Of a stretch of 64,000 nucleotides of DNA, positions 47,692 to 55,519 are shown piece after piece. A model generated the notes under the pieces. The model was given only the letters and a program-made list of their open reading frames with translations, was not told the origin of the DNA and made no database searches. Source of the stretch: Comamonadaceae bacterium ALPHA2B (GTDB lineage: Bacteria > Pseudomonadota > Gammaproteobacteria > Burkholderiales > Burkholderiaceae_C); contig SCOE01000021.1 in the NCBI GenBank assembly GCA_005503065.1, forward strand, positions 33,323 through 97,322. The letters run 5' to 3'. Within the stretch, counting starts at the first letter, position 1; each line of letters opens with the position of its first letter. Made by a program: the position numbers and the translations under genes.

Positions 47692-49284
47692 TCAGGTCCT
47701 GGGCGCGTGCGCGTCCATCCAGGCCGCGACCTTCTCGCGCTGCGCCTGCGACAGGCGCAGGCCGAGCTTGGACCGGCGCCACAGCACGTCGTCCGCCGTG
47801 CGCGCCCACTCGGTGTCGATGAGGAAATGCAGTTCGCGCTCGTACAGGCCGGGCGCGATCTCGGTGCCGAGGTCCGCCATCTCCTGCGAGCGGCCGAGCA
47901 GCGCAGACACCCGCGAACCGTAAGCCCGCGAGAGGCGTCGCGCCAGCACGGCCGGCAGCCACGGGTACTTGCGCTGCACCGCCGCCACGAAGCGCTCGAA
48001 GCGCTCCTGGGGCAATTCGCCCGCGCGCGGCTTGCCAACCCAGGCCGACAGATCGCCGCCGGCCATCAGCGCGCCGTGCGTCCAGGCCGGCCGGCGCTCG
48101 CCCAGCATCTCGCCGATGTCGTCGGCCGCGTCCTCGGCCAGCTTGCGGAAGGTGGTGATCTTGCCGCCCCACACCGTCAGCAGCGGCGCGCCGTCGGTGT
48201 GCTTCTCGAGCAGGTAGTCGCGCGTCACGGCGGAGGGGTCGCCCGAGGCATCGTCCAGCAACGGGCGCACGCCCGAATAGGTCCAGACCACGTCGGCCGG
48301 CACGATGGGCCTGGCGAAGTAGCGGCTCGCCTGCTCGCACAGGTAGGCGATCTCGCCCTCGTCGATGCGCGCGGTGCCGGGCTCGCCCCGCACTTCGACG
48401 TCGGTGGTGCCGATCAGCGTGAAGTCGTCTTGGTACGGGATGGCGAAGATGATGCGCTTGTCGGGGTTCTGGAAGATGTAGGCGTGGTCGTGCTCGAAGA
48501 CGCGAGGCACCACGATGTGGCTGCCCTTGACGAGGCGCAGGCTCTTCGTGGCCAGCTTCTCGCCCGCGCGCGGATGCGCCGCGCCGCGCAGGAAGGACTC
48601 GGCCCAGGGCCCCGCGGCGTTGACCAGCGCACGGGCGCGCAGCGTGCGCTGCAGGCCGTCGGTGCCTTCGAGCGTGACGGTCCAGCCCGCCGCGTCGCGC
48701 TGCGCACCCACGCAGCGGGTGCGGGTGAGGATCTGCGCGCCGCGGGCCTGTGCGTCGAGGGCATTGAGTACCACCAGGCGGGCGTCGTCGACCCAGCCGT
48801 CCGAATACACGAAGCCTCGCCGGTAGCTGGATTTCAGCGGTGCGCCGGCCGGGTGCTCCCGCAGGTCGACGCCGCGCGAGCCCGGCAGCACCTCGCGCTT
48901 GGCCAGGTGGTCGTACATGAACAGCCCGAGGCGCACCATCCACGCCGGCCGCATCGAGGCATCGTGCGGCATGACGAAACGCAGCGGCCACATGATGTGG
49001 GGCGCGCTGCGCAGCAGCACCTCGCGTTCCTGCAGCGCCTTGCGCACCAGCGAGAACTCGTAGTACTCCAGGTAGCGCAGGCCGCCATGGATCAGCTTGG
49101 TCGACGAGGACGAGGTGTGCGCCGCCAAGTCATCCTTCTCCGCCAGCACCACCCGCCAACCGCGGCCGGCGAGGTCGCGGGCGATGCCGCAGCCGTTGAT
49201 GCCGCCGCCCACCACGAACACGTCGCAGTCGAAGGCGGTGGCGTCGGTGGCAGGAAGGGCGGAGGAGGTGGAAAAGCTGCTCAT
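47692..49284 (-). CDS. glpD: Aerobic glycerol-3-phosphate dehydrogenase
   Basis: A 530-residue FAD enzyme at the inner membrane face. It oxidises glycerol-3-phosphate to dihydroxyacetone phosphate and reduces ubiquinone. The FAD motif CDVFVVGGGINGCGIARDLAGRG lies near residue 19. SSSSTKLIHGGLRYLEYYEFSLV and VWGGKITTFRKLAEDAAD are the DAO-family signatures. It is divergent from glpR, sharing about 140 bases of promoter DNA with possible GlpR half-sites. Confidence 0.96.
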   Translation of the reverse strand: MSSFSTSSALPATDATAFDCDVFVVGGGINGCGIARDLAGRGWRVVLAEKDDLAAHTSSSSTKLIHGGLRYLEYYEFSLVRKALQEREVLLRSAPHIMWPLRFVMPHDASMRPAWMVRLGLFMYDHLAKREVLPGSRGVDLREHPAGAPLKSSYRRGFVYSDGWVDDARLVVLNALDAQARGAQILTRTRCVGAQRDAAGWTVTLEGTDGLQRTLRARALVNAAGPWAESFLRGAAHPRAGEKLATKSLRLVKGSHIVVPRVFEHDHAYIFQNPDKRIIFAIPYQDDFTLIGTTDVEVRGEPGTARIDEGEIAYLCEQASRYFARPIVPADVVWTYSGVRPLLDDASGDPSAVTRDYLLEKHTDGAPLLTVWGGKITTFRKLAEDAADDIGEMLGERRPAWTHGALMAGGDLSAWVGKPRAGELPQERFERFVAAVQRKYPWLPAVLARRLSRAYGSRVSALLGRSQEMADLGTEIAPGLYERELHFLIDTEWARTADDVLWRRSKLGLRLSQAQREKVAAWMDAHAPRT

Positions 49285-49352
49285 GGCTTGCGCGAGGATG
49301 TCGATGAAGTCGACCCTTGTGGAGTCGAAACGCCGCGATTTTGTTCCTATTG

Positions 49353-49402
49353 ATTCGTTAATGCGCGATTTTCCTCCTAGTTATCCCTGAAGTCCATTCG
49401 TT
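49353..49402. promoter_or_regulatory. Possible GlpR sites between glpD and glpR
   Basis: ATTCGTT occurs twice (49353-49359 and 49396-49402), the second followed by TTTTTTTCGG. GlpR proteins of the DeoR family recognise TTCG-containing half-sites, so these direct repeats in the divergent promoter region are good candidates. The match is to half-sites only. Confidence 0.4.
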
Positions 49403-49425
49403 TTTTTTCGGTTTAAAGTGCGGGC

Positions 49426-50241
49426 GTGAACAATTCCAACCCGCGCCAGCTCAGCCTCCTCGACACGGTGCGCGAGCGCGGCGCCATGACGGTCGAGCAG
49501 CTGGCCGAACTGCTCGGCGTCACGCTGCAGACGGTACGGCGCGACGTGCAGCGGCTGGCCGACGCGGGGCTGCTGCTGCGCTTCCACGGCGGCGTGCGCG
49601 CGCCGGCCTCCACCACCGAGAACATCGCCCACCCGCAGCGCGAGACGCTGAACGCCGAAGGCAAGGCCCGCATCGCGCGTGCGGTGGCCGAACGGGTGCC
49701 CAACGACTGCTCGCTGATCCTCAACATCGGCACCACGACCGAGGCCATCGCCCGCGCATTGATGCGCCACCGCGGCCTGCGCGTCATCACCAACAACCTG
49801 CACGTTGCCCACATCCTGGCCGGCAACGAGGCCTGCGAGGTGATCGTGGCCGGGGGCACCGTGCGGGCGCGCGACCGCGCCGTCGTCGGCGAGGCGACCA
49901 TCGACTTCATGCGCCAGTTCAAGGTCGACATCGCGCTCATCGGCTGCTCGGGCATCGAAACCGAGGGCGGCGAAGCCACGTTCCGCGATTTCGACCTGCG
50001 CGAGGTGAAGGTGGCGCAGACCATCCTGGCCCAGGGACGCGAGGTCTGGCTGGCGGCCGACGCCAGCAAGTTCCACCGGCCGGCCATGGTGCAGATCGCG
50101 CCGCTGGCGTGCATCGACTGCCTCTTCACCGACGCGCCGCCGCCTTCGCCCTTCCCCGAGCTGCTCGACGCGGCCGGGGTGCGGTGCGTGGTGGCGGCCG
50201 ACCCTGCCACCGAATCCTCCCCTTCATCGCCGACGCCATGA
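49426..50241 (+). CDS. glpR: DeoR-family repressor GlpR
   Basis: A 271-residue repressor. The N-terminal DeoR helix-turn-helix ([20 protein letters not shown] and [21 protein letters not shown], residues 15-56) is followed by the DeoRC sugar-phosphate sensor ([32 protein letters not shown]). It probably responds to glycerol-3-phosphate and represses glpD and its own operon. The start is GTG with no SD; TAAAGT lies exactly six bases upstream, as in other genes here that look leaderless. Its stop overlaps the glpK start. Confidence 0.93.
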   Translation: MNNSNPRQLSLLDTVRERGAMTVEQLAELLGVTLQTVRRDVQRLADAGLLLRFHGGVRAPASTTENIAHPQRETLNAEGKARIARAVAERVPNDCSLILNIGTTTEAIARALMRHRGLRVITNNLHVAHILAGNEACEVIVAGGTVRARDRAVVGEATIDFMRQFKVDIALIGCSGIETEGGEATFRDFDLREVKVAQTILAQGREVWLAADASKFHRPAMVQIAPLACIDCLFTDAPPPSPFPELLDAAGVRCVVAADPATESSPSSPTP

Positions 50242-51827
50242 CCGACAAGACCTACCTGCTCGCCCTCGACCAGGGCACCTCCAGCTCGCGCAGCATCGTG
50301 TTCGACCGCGGCGGCCGCATCGTCGCCATGGCGCAGCGCGAGCTCACGCAGCACTACCCGCAGCCCGGCTGGGTGGAGCACGACCCGATGGAGATCTGGC
50401 AAGGCCAGCTGGCGACGGCGCGCGACGTGCTGGCCAAGGCCGGCCTGCGGGCCGCCGACATGGCGGGCATCGGCATCACCAACCAGCGCGAGACCACGCT
50501 GCTGTGGAACCGCAAGACCGGGCAGCCGGTGCACCCCGCCATCGTGTGGCAGGACCGGCGCGCCGAGCCGCTGTGCGCACGCCTGCGCGAGGACGGCATG
50601 GAGCCGGCGATCCGCGAGAAGACCGGCCTCGTGATCGACGCCTACTTCTCGGCCACCAAGCTGCGCTGGCTGCTGGACAACGTGCCCGGCGCACGCGCCC
50701 AGGCCGCGCGCGGCGAACTGGCCTTCGGCACCGTCGACAGCTGGCTCATCTGGCAGCTCACGGGCGGCCAGGTGCACGTGACCGACGTGAGCAACGCCTC
50801 GCGCACGATGCTCTTCAACGTGCACCGCAACGACTGGGACGCCGAGCTGCTGGCGGCGCTCGACATCCCGGCCTCGGTGCTGCCGCAGGTGCGGCCGTCG
50901 AGCAGCCACTTCGCCGATGCCGATGCGGGCTTGCTGGGCCACGCGCTGCCCATCGGCGGCGTGGCCGGCGACCAGCAGGCGGCCCTGTTCGGCCAGGCCT
51001 GCTTCGAGGCCGGCATGGCCAAGAACACCTACGGCACGGGCTGCTTCCTGCTCATGCACACGGGCGAGAAGTTCCAGCCCTCCGGCAACGGCCTGCTGGT
51101 GACCAGCGCTGCACAGATCGAGGCCCCCACGCCCCCCGCTTCGCGTGGTTCGCTGCCCCCCGAGGGGGCTGTGCCCGGCTTGGGGCGGCCCGGCGCCGGG
51201 CACGCCTCGCCGCAAGCCCGCTACGCCATGGAAGGCAGCGTCTTCGTCGGCGGCGCGGTGGTGCAGTGGCTGCGCGACGGCCTCAAGGCCATCAAGGGCA
51301 GCGCCGAGGTGCAGTCGCTGGCCGAAAGCGTGCCCGACGCGGGCGGCGTGATGATGGTGCCGGCGTTCACGGGCCTGGGTGCGCCCTACTGGAACGCCGA
51401 CGCGCGCGGCACCATCACCGGCCTCACGCGCGGCACCACGGTTGCGCACATCGCACGTGCCGCGCTGGAAAGCATCGCCTACCAGAGTGCCGCGCTGCTG
51501 CAGGCCATGAGCCGCGACGTGGTCGCCGCCGGCGGCCAGCCCGTCACCGAACTGCGCGTGGACGGCGGCGCCAGCGTCAACGACCTGCTGATGCAGTTCC
51601 AGGCCGACCTGCTCGGCATCCCGGTCGTTCGGCCGGAGGTCACCGAGACCACCGCGCTGGGCGCGGCCTACCTCGCCGGCCTGTCGTGCGGCGTCTACGG
51701 TGGCACCGACGAACTGTCGAAGCTCTGGCGCGTGGAACGCCGCTTCATGCCCACGCTGGGCCGCGCGCAGGCGCAGGAAGCCATGGCGCGGTGGGAGCAT
51801 GCGGTGCGGCAGGCGACGGCGGCCTGA
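50238..51827 (+). CDS. glpK: Glycerol kinase with in-frame repeat insertion
   Basis: At 529 residues it is about 30 longer than the usual glycerol kinase. It phosphorylates glycerol with ATP. FGGY motifs are [57 protein letters not shown] and the C-terminal [20 protein letters not shown]. Residues about 294-321 ([20 protein letters not shown] and on) interrupt the conserved stretch between NGLLVTSAA and [11 protein letters not shown], and are encoded by a palindromic repeat (51124-51206). The rest is intact, so the enzyme may still work with an extra surface loop. Confidence 0.95.
   Translation: MTDKTYLLALDQGTSSSRSIVFDRGGRIVAMAQRELTQHYPQPGWVEHDPMEIWQGQLATARDVLAKAGLRAADMAGIGITNQRETTLLWNRKTGQPVHPAIVWQDRRAEPLCARLREDGMEPAIREKTGLVIDAYFSATKLRWLLDNVPGARAQAARGELAFGTVDSWLIWQLTGGQVHVTDVSNASRTMLFNVHRNDWDAELLAALDIPASVLPQVRPSSSHFADADAGLLGHALPIGGVAGDQQAALFGQACFEAGMAKNTYGTGCFLLMHTGEKFQPSGNGLLVTSAAQIEAPTPPASRGSLPPEGAVPGLGRPGAGHASPQARYAMEGSVFVGGAVVQWLRDGLKAIKGSAEVQSLAESVPDAGGVMMVPAFTGLGAPYWNADARGTITGLTRGTTVAHIARAALESIAYQSAALLQAMSRDVVAAGGQPVTELRVDGGASVNDLLMQFQADLLGIPVVRPEVTETTALGAAYLAGLSCGVYGGTDELSKLWRVERRFMPTLGRAQAQEAMARWEHAVRQATAA
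51124..51206. repeat. C-rich palindromic repeat embedded in glpK
   Basis: It contains CCCCACGCCCCCCGCTTCGC, TTCGCTG, the hairpin CCCCCCGAGGGGG and further inverted GC blocks (CCCGGC, GCCCGGCGCCGGGC). It shares its order of motifs with the intergenic repeat at 4066-4180. It keeps the glpK frame and has no stop codon in that frame. Confidence 0.75.
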
Positions 51828-51846
51828 CGCTGCAGGCATGGCGCAG

Positions 51847-51902
51847 TTGCTACACTTTTGATAGCTGCTGACGCAGGTGCGACGGGCGCTGCAGGCATTT
51901 TT
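51847..51902. repeat. 56-bp stem-loop repeat, copy 6
   Basis: It reads TTGCTAC-N9-AGC-N7-GCAG-N7-GGGCGCTGC-AGGC-N2-TTTT. It begins 19 bases after the glpK stop and ends 20 bases before the next gene's ATG, where it can end the glpRK transcript. Confidence 0.72.
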
Positions 51903-51922
51903 CCCTCAAACCTCGCTGGTCC

Positions 51923-52711
51923 ATGACCGCCATTCGTCCCATGTCCCTGCGCCGCGCGCTCGCGGGGTCCCTGCTCGGCACATTGGCCGCCCTGGCTTTT
52001 TTCGGCTGGCTCTGGAAGGGCTCGGTGGGCCTCATCGTCGGCGGCCTGCTGTCCGTGCTGTGGGTCATCCTGATGTTCGCCTGGCGGGACGCGCAGAAAG
52101 ACGACCTGGCGCTGCTGGAGCGCATCCGCGGACGGGTCTCTCGGCAGGACCCGTTGCTGCGCCTGGCCACGGCTCTGGCGCAGCCGATACGCGGCATCGT
52201 CCTGGCCATGCCCATTCCCGCATTGACGCGGCGCTTCGATGGCTGGGCCTTGTACGAGCTCGGCCACCTGCCGCCGCAGGCGCGGGCCCATGCCGTCCAA
52301 CTGCTGGACGAGTGGCGCGCCCAGGTGCGTGAGCAGGCCAGCGAACCGCTGCCCTTCGACGACTTCGCGAGCCTGGCCACCCTGCTCCTGGACGCCCCGC
52401 TCGATGCGCCGCATGCGTGGACGCCGGAAACATCCGCCCGGCTGTGCTGGCGCCTGAACCTGCTGCTGTGCGGCATGGAAACCGGCGCCCTGCCGACAGA
52501 AGCCGGCCGCGCCCTGCTCGCGCCCGCCGTGCGCGCCTTGCAATCGCATCATGCCGACTGGGCGAGTTATGCCGCCGACCTGGAACAGCAGCGCTGGGAC
52601 TTCGTGCGCCGCGGCGCCTGGGGCCGGGCGGCGATGAGTGTCCAGTTCAAGGACCTGTTCGGCAAACCGCTCAGTCCGTGGGCACTGACGCCGCTGAAGT
52701 CGCCACTCTAG
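51923..52711 (+). CDS. Uncharacterised membrane-anchored protein
   Basis: A 262-residue protein that I do not recognise. It has two closely spaced N-terminal hydrophobic segments (about 11-30 and 34-53: AGSLLGTLAALAFFGWLW, VGLIVGGLLSVLWVILMFAW). A mostly helical, Leu/Ala/Trp-rich soluble domain of about 200 residues follows, containing RRFDGWALYELGHLPPQARA. No catalytic motif is evident. The Met seven codons in (SLRRALAGS) is an alternative start. It converges on the zinc-ribbon gene. Confidence 0.7.
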   Translation: MTAIRPMSLRRALAGSLLGTLAALAFFGWLWKGSVGLIVGGLLSVLWVILMFAWRDAQKDDLALLERIRGRVSRQDPLLRLATALAQPIRGIVLAMPIPALTRRFDGWALYELGHLPPQARAHAVQLLDEWRAQVREQASEPLPFDDFASLATLLLDAPLDAPHAWTPETSARLCWRLNLLLCGMETGALPTEAGRALLAPAVRALQSHHADWASYAADLEQQRWDFVRRGAWGRAAMSVQFKDLFGKPLSPWALTPLKSPL

Positions 52712-52723
52712 CGATCGCGTGCT

Positions 52724-53452
52724 TCAGCGCGCCAGCGCCCGCCACACCAGCTCCACGCCGGCCGCCCACAAGTCCAGCGTGCCTTCGCGCCGCTCCTTCT
52801 CTTCCTCGCGCAAGGCGCGCTGCCGGTCGCGCTCGATGGCCACCAGCGCGTCCGCCAGGTCGACCTGGCCCGGTGCCGGCGCCACCGGGCCGCGCGCCGC
52901 CTGCGCCGCGTTCGCGCCATGGCGCTCCAAGGCCTGCTCCACCGCCTGTGGATCGAGCAGCGAGAACGGCGCCAGGCAATGCGGACAGGCATGCTCGCGC
53001 CGGATGTCGACCGGGGCGCCGCAGCCGGTGCAGTAGATGGCGGTCACGCGGCGCGCCAGGTCCTCGACCTCGGGCTTCGTCATCTGGCGCACGAAGCCTT
53101 TCTCGACCATGAAGGAGGAGAAGCTCGCGAAACGGCCGTGGCGCTGCGGGCAGCGGTAGGTCACGTAGCGCCCGCTGCGCACCACGTCGAAGCTCTTGGT
53201 CAGCGTGCGCCGGCAGTGCGGACAGGCCAGCGCCGCATGCAGCGGCCCATGGGCGTCGTCGCGGTGCTGGTGCAGCAGCTCGAACAGCGCCAGCACGGCG
53301 GCCGGCGACAGGCGTGCGCTTTCCTGCGGGTCGAACCACAGGCCCTGGCAGGCGAAGCAGATGTCCAGTTCGGTCGTCACGCCGGTATGGGTGGCCAGGC
53401 GGCGCACCTCCATCGGCTGGCGGCAGGAGGGGCAGGCGGGCGTGCTGGACAT
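52724..53452 (-). CDS. Zinc-ribbon (zf-TFIIB-like) protein
   Basis: A 242-residue cytoplasmic protein with three Cys-pair ribbons: CPSCRQP and later CFACQGLWFD (residues 7-40), CPHCRRTLTKSF and YRCPQRHG (about 75-105), and YCTGCGAPV and ACPHCLAPF (about 138-160). The first matches zf-TFIIB proteins. A charged helix (RDRQRALREEEKERREG) follows near the C-terminus. Function is unknown. TAGGAT lies exactly six bases before the ATG, and its TAG comes from the end of the adjacent 167-bp element. Confidence 0.78.
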   Translation of the reverse strand: MSSTPACPSCRQPMEVRRLATHTGVTTELDICFACQGLWFDPQESARLSPAAVLALFELLHQHRDDAHGPLHAALACPHCRRTLTKSFDVVRSGRYVTYRCPQRHGRFASFSSFMVEKGFVRQMTKPEVEDLARRVTAIYCTGCGAPVDIRREHACPHCLAPFSLLDPQAVEQALERHGANAAQAARGPVAPAPGQVDLADALVAIERDRQRALREEEKERREGTLDLWAAGVELVWRALAR

Positions 53453-53461
53453 GGGCGAATC

Positions 53462-53628
53462 CTAGTGCGCCCGCCCAGAGATGTCGAAACACGAAAGCGC
53501 GTCTTCGACCCGATGGCGGCGTTGCAGATCCTCGCGATAGCTTCGGCTATCGCTGCGGTTTGCGCCTTGCCCTCGGGCCGAATCCATCACTTTCGTCATG
53601 TTTCGACATCTCTGGGCTGGCGCACTAG
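53462..53628. mobile_element. 167-bp MITE-like element with terminal inverted repeats
   Basis: The ends are long inverted repeats: left arm 53462-53497 and right arm 53590-53628. Both read CTAGTGCGCC, then GCCCAGAGATGTCGAAACA and CGAAAG, with one mismatch and a three-base gap. A central hairpin, GCGATAGC-TTCG-GCTATCGC (53534-53553), has the very stable cTTCGg tetraloop. No transposase is encoded. The outer CTAG is at both ends. It supplies the stop codon of the LysR gene and part of a -10-like box for the zinc-ribbon gene. Confidence 0.75.
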
Positions 53629-54551
53629 CGCCCGCGCCGTGGCAACGGCTCGAGCGCCGCCACCACCTGCTCGCGCAGCCAGCGGTGGGCCGGGTCGCGG
53701 TGCACGCGCTCGTGCCAGAGCATCGCCATCTCGTAGCCCGGCACCTCCACCGGCGGACGCAGCACGCGCAGGCCGGACACGCCGGCCAGCACGCGCGAGG
53801 GCAGCATGCCGACCAGGTCGCTGCCGGCGATGACCGAGCGCGCGAAGATGAAATGCGGCACCGACAGCACCACGCGGCGTTCCGCTCCCTTGGCGCGCAG
53901 GGCAGCGTCCGTCGGTCCTTCGAAGCCACCGCCGTCGGGCGAGACGATGAGGTGCTCCAGCCGGCAGAACTGCGCCAGCGTGGGGCGCCGGCGCAAGGCC
54001 GGATGGTCGGCGCGCCCGGCCAACAGGTAGTCCTCGGTGAAGAGCGTGCGCCGGTGCAGCGACGCCGGCGCGCCGTCCGCGGTGTGGAAGGCCAGGTCCA
54101 CCTCCCCCTGTTCGGCCAGGGCGGCCAGCCGCGACGACGGCACCTGCCGCACCGCGAGGCGCGTGTTCGGTGCCGCGGCGCGCAGCCGCATCAGCAGGGG
54201 CTGCACGATCGCGGCCTCGCCGTAGTCGGCCGCCGCGATGCGCCAGGTGACGGTGGCCTGCGCCGGATCGAAGGCCGCCGCCGGCGCGACCGCGTGTGCC
54301 AGCGATTCGAGCGCCAGCCGCAGCGGCGCCTGCAACTGCAGCGCCCGCGCCGTCGGCCGCATGCCGCGGGGGCCCGGCAGCAGCAGGGGATCGCCCAGCG
54401 CCTCGCGAAGGCGTGCCAGCTGGGCGCTCACCGAGGGCTGCGAGAGATGCAGCCGCGCCGCGGCACGGCTCACATGGCTCTCGGCCAACAGCACGTCCAG
54501 CGTCAGCAGGAGGTTCAGGTCGAGGCGGCGCAGGCGCTCGGTATCGTTCAT
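53625..54551 (-). CDS. LysR-family regulator next to quinone reductase
   Basis: A 308-residue regulator with an N-terminal winged helix (LLLTLDVLLAESHVSRAAARLHLSQPSVSAQLARLREALGD, residues 13-54) and a periplasmic-binding-like effector domain. It is divergent from the flavodoxin-fold oxidoreductase gene with 87 bases between, the classic LysR layout, so it probably activates that gene. The intergenic ATCC-AGA-GGAT inverted repeat is a candidate site. Its TAG stop falls in the terminal CTAG of the MITE-like element, so the original C-terminus may have been altered. Confidence 0.9.
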   Translation of the reverse strand: MNDTERLRRLDLNLLLTLDVLLAESHVSRAAARLHLSQPSVSAQLARLREALGDPLLLPGPRGMRPTARALQLQAPLRLALESLAHAVAPAAAFDPAQATVTWRIAAADYGEAAIVQPLLMRLRAAAPNTRLAVRQVPSSRLAALAEQGEVDLAFHTADGAPASLHRRTLFTEDYLLAGRADHPALRRRPTLAQFCRLEHLIVSPDGGGFEGPTDAALRAKGAERRVVLSVPHFIFARSVIAGSDLVGMLPSRVLAGVSGLRVLRPPVEVPGYEMAMLWHERVHRDPAHRWLREQVVAALEPLPRRGR

Positions 54552-54638
54552 GGCGATATCGGTTATCCAGAGGATCGATTTCCAATATAGCGCGGGTGCT
54601 TCTACGCTGACTGCTTCCCCTGAACGAACGCCCGCACC

Positions 54639-55481
54639 ATGAACATCCTCCTCGTCCACGCCCACCCCGAAGCCCGCTCTCTCAACGGCACCCTCGCGCA
54701 CTTCGCGCGCGAGCACCTCGAAGCGGCCGGGCACACGGTCCGGGTCTCCGACCTGCACGCGATGCGGTGGAAGGCTTCGCTCGATGCCGAGGACTTTCCG
54801 GCGCGCGACGCCGAAACGCCCTTCCATCCCATGCACGACTCGCAGCGCGCCTTCGCCAGCGGGCAGCAGTCCGCGGACGTCGCTGCCGAGCAGGCCAAGC
54901 TGCGCTGGGCCGACGTGCTGATCCTGCAGTTCCCCCTGTGGTGGTTCTCGATGCCGGCCCGGCTCAAGGGCTGGGTGGATCGCGTGTATGCCCACGGCTT
55001 TGCCTACGGCGTCGGCGAGCATTCGGAGCAGCGCTGGGGCGAACGCTACGGCGAGGGCGTGATGGCCGGCAAGCGCGCCATGCTGGTCGTCACCACCGGC
55101 GGGTGGGCGTCGCACTACGGCCCGCGCGGCATCAACGGGCCGATCGACGACCTGCTGTTCCCGATCCAGCACGGCATCCTCCACTACCCGGGCTTCGACG
55201 TGCTGCCGCCCTTCGTGGTCTACCAGAGCAGCCGCATGGACGCCGAGCGGCTGCAGCGCACGCAGGCCGAGTTGGCGCAGCGCCTGGACTCGCTCGCCAC
55301 CACCGCACCGCTGCCCTTTCGCGCGCAGAACGGTGGCGACTACGACATTCCGTCGCTGGCGTTGCGCGCCGAGCTCGCGCCCGGGCAGCAGGGCCTTGGC
55401 GTGCACCTGCGCGCAAAGGAGGAGGCCGCGGCGCCGGTCGTCGAGCGGCGCACAGGATACGAAACGCTATTGAATCGATAG
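54639..55481 (+). CDS. NAD(P)H:quinone oxidoreductase, flavodoxin-2 fold
   Basis: A 280-residue flavoprotein. MNILLVHAHPEARSLNGTLA is the FMN/FAD phosphate-binding start of the DT-diaphorase/KefF family. FPLWWFSMPARLKGWVDRVY and VTTGGWASHYGPRGINGPID are conserved. It probably reduces quinones by two electrons, giving protection from electrophiles. Compared with E. coli MdaB/KefF it carries extra C-terminal sequence (about 215-280). The last codons (CTATTGAATCGATAG) lie inside a 56-bp repeat copy, so the tail is repeat-derived. It is likely controlled by the divergent LysR regulator. Confidence 0.9.
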   Translation: MNILLVHAHPEARSLNGTLAHFAREHLEAAGHTVRVSDLHAMRWKASLDAEDFPARDAETPFHPMHDSQRAFASGQQSADVAAEQAKLRWADVLILQFPLWWFSMPARLKGWVDRVYAHGFAYGVGEHSEQRWGERYGEGVMAGKRAMLVVTTGGWASHYGPRGINGPIDDLLFPIQHGILHYPGFDVLPPFVVYQSSRMDAERLQRTQAELAQRLDSLATTAPLPFRAQNGGDYDIPSLALRAELAPGQQGLGVHLRAKEEAAAPVVERRTGYETLLNR

Positions 55482-55519
55482 CACCCCGCGCAAGCGGGGC
55501 AGGGATTTCGGCCACTTTT
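55464..55519. repeat. 56-bp stem-loop repeat, copy 7, between convergent genes
   Basis: It reads ACGCTAT-N9-AGC-N7-GCAA-N16-GGCC-N2-TTTT. It includes hairpins CGCTATTGAATCGATAGC-like and CCCCGCGCAAGCGGGG. It spans the stop of the quinone reductase and reaches the dnaE stop, so it can act as a bidirectional terminator. Confidence 0.7.

Noticed and set aside
53462..53628. Complete insertion sequence
   Set aside because: The element is only 167 bp and has no transposase frame, so at most it is a non-autonomous derivative.
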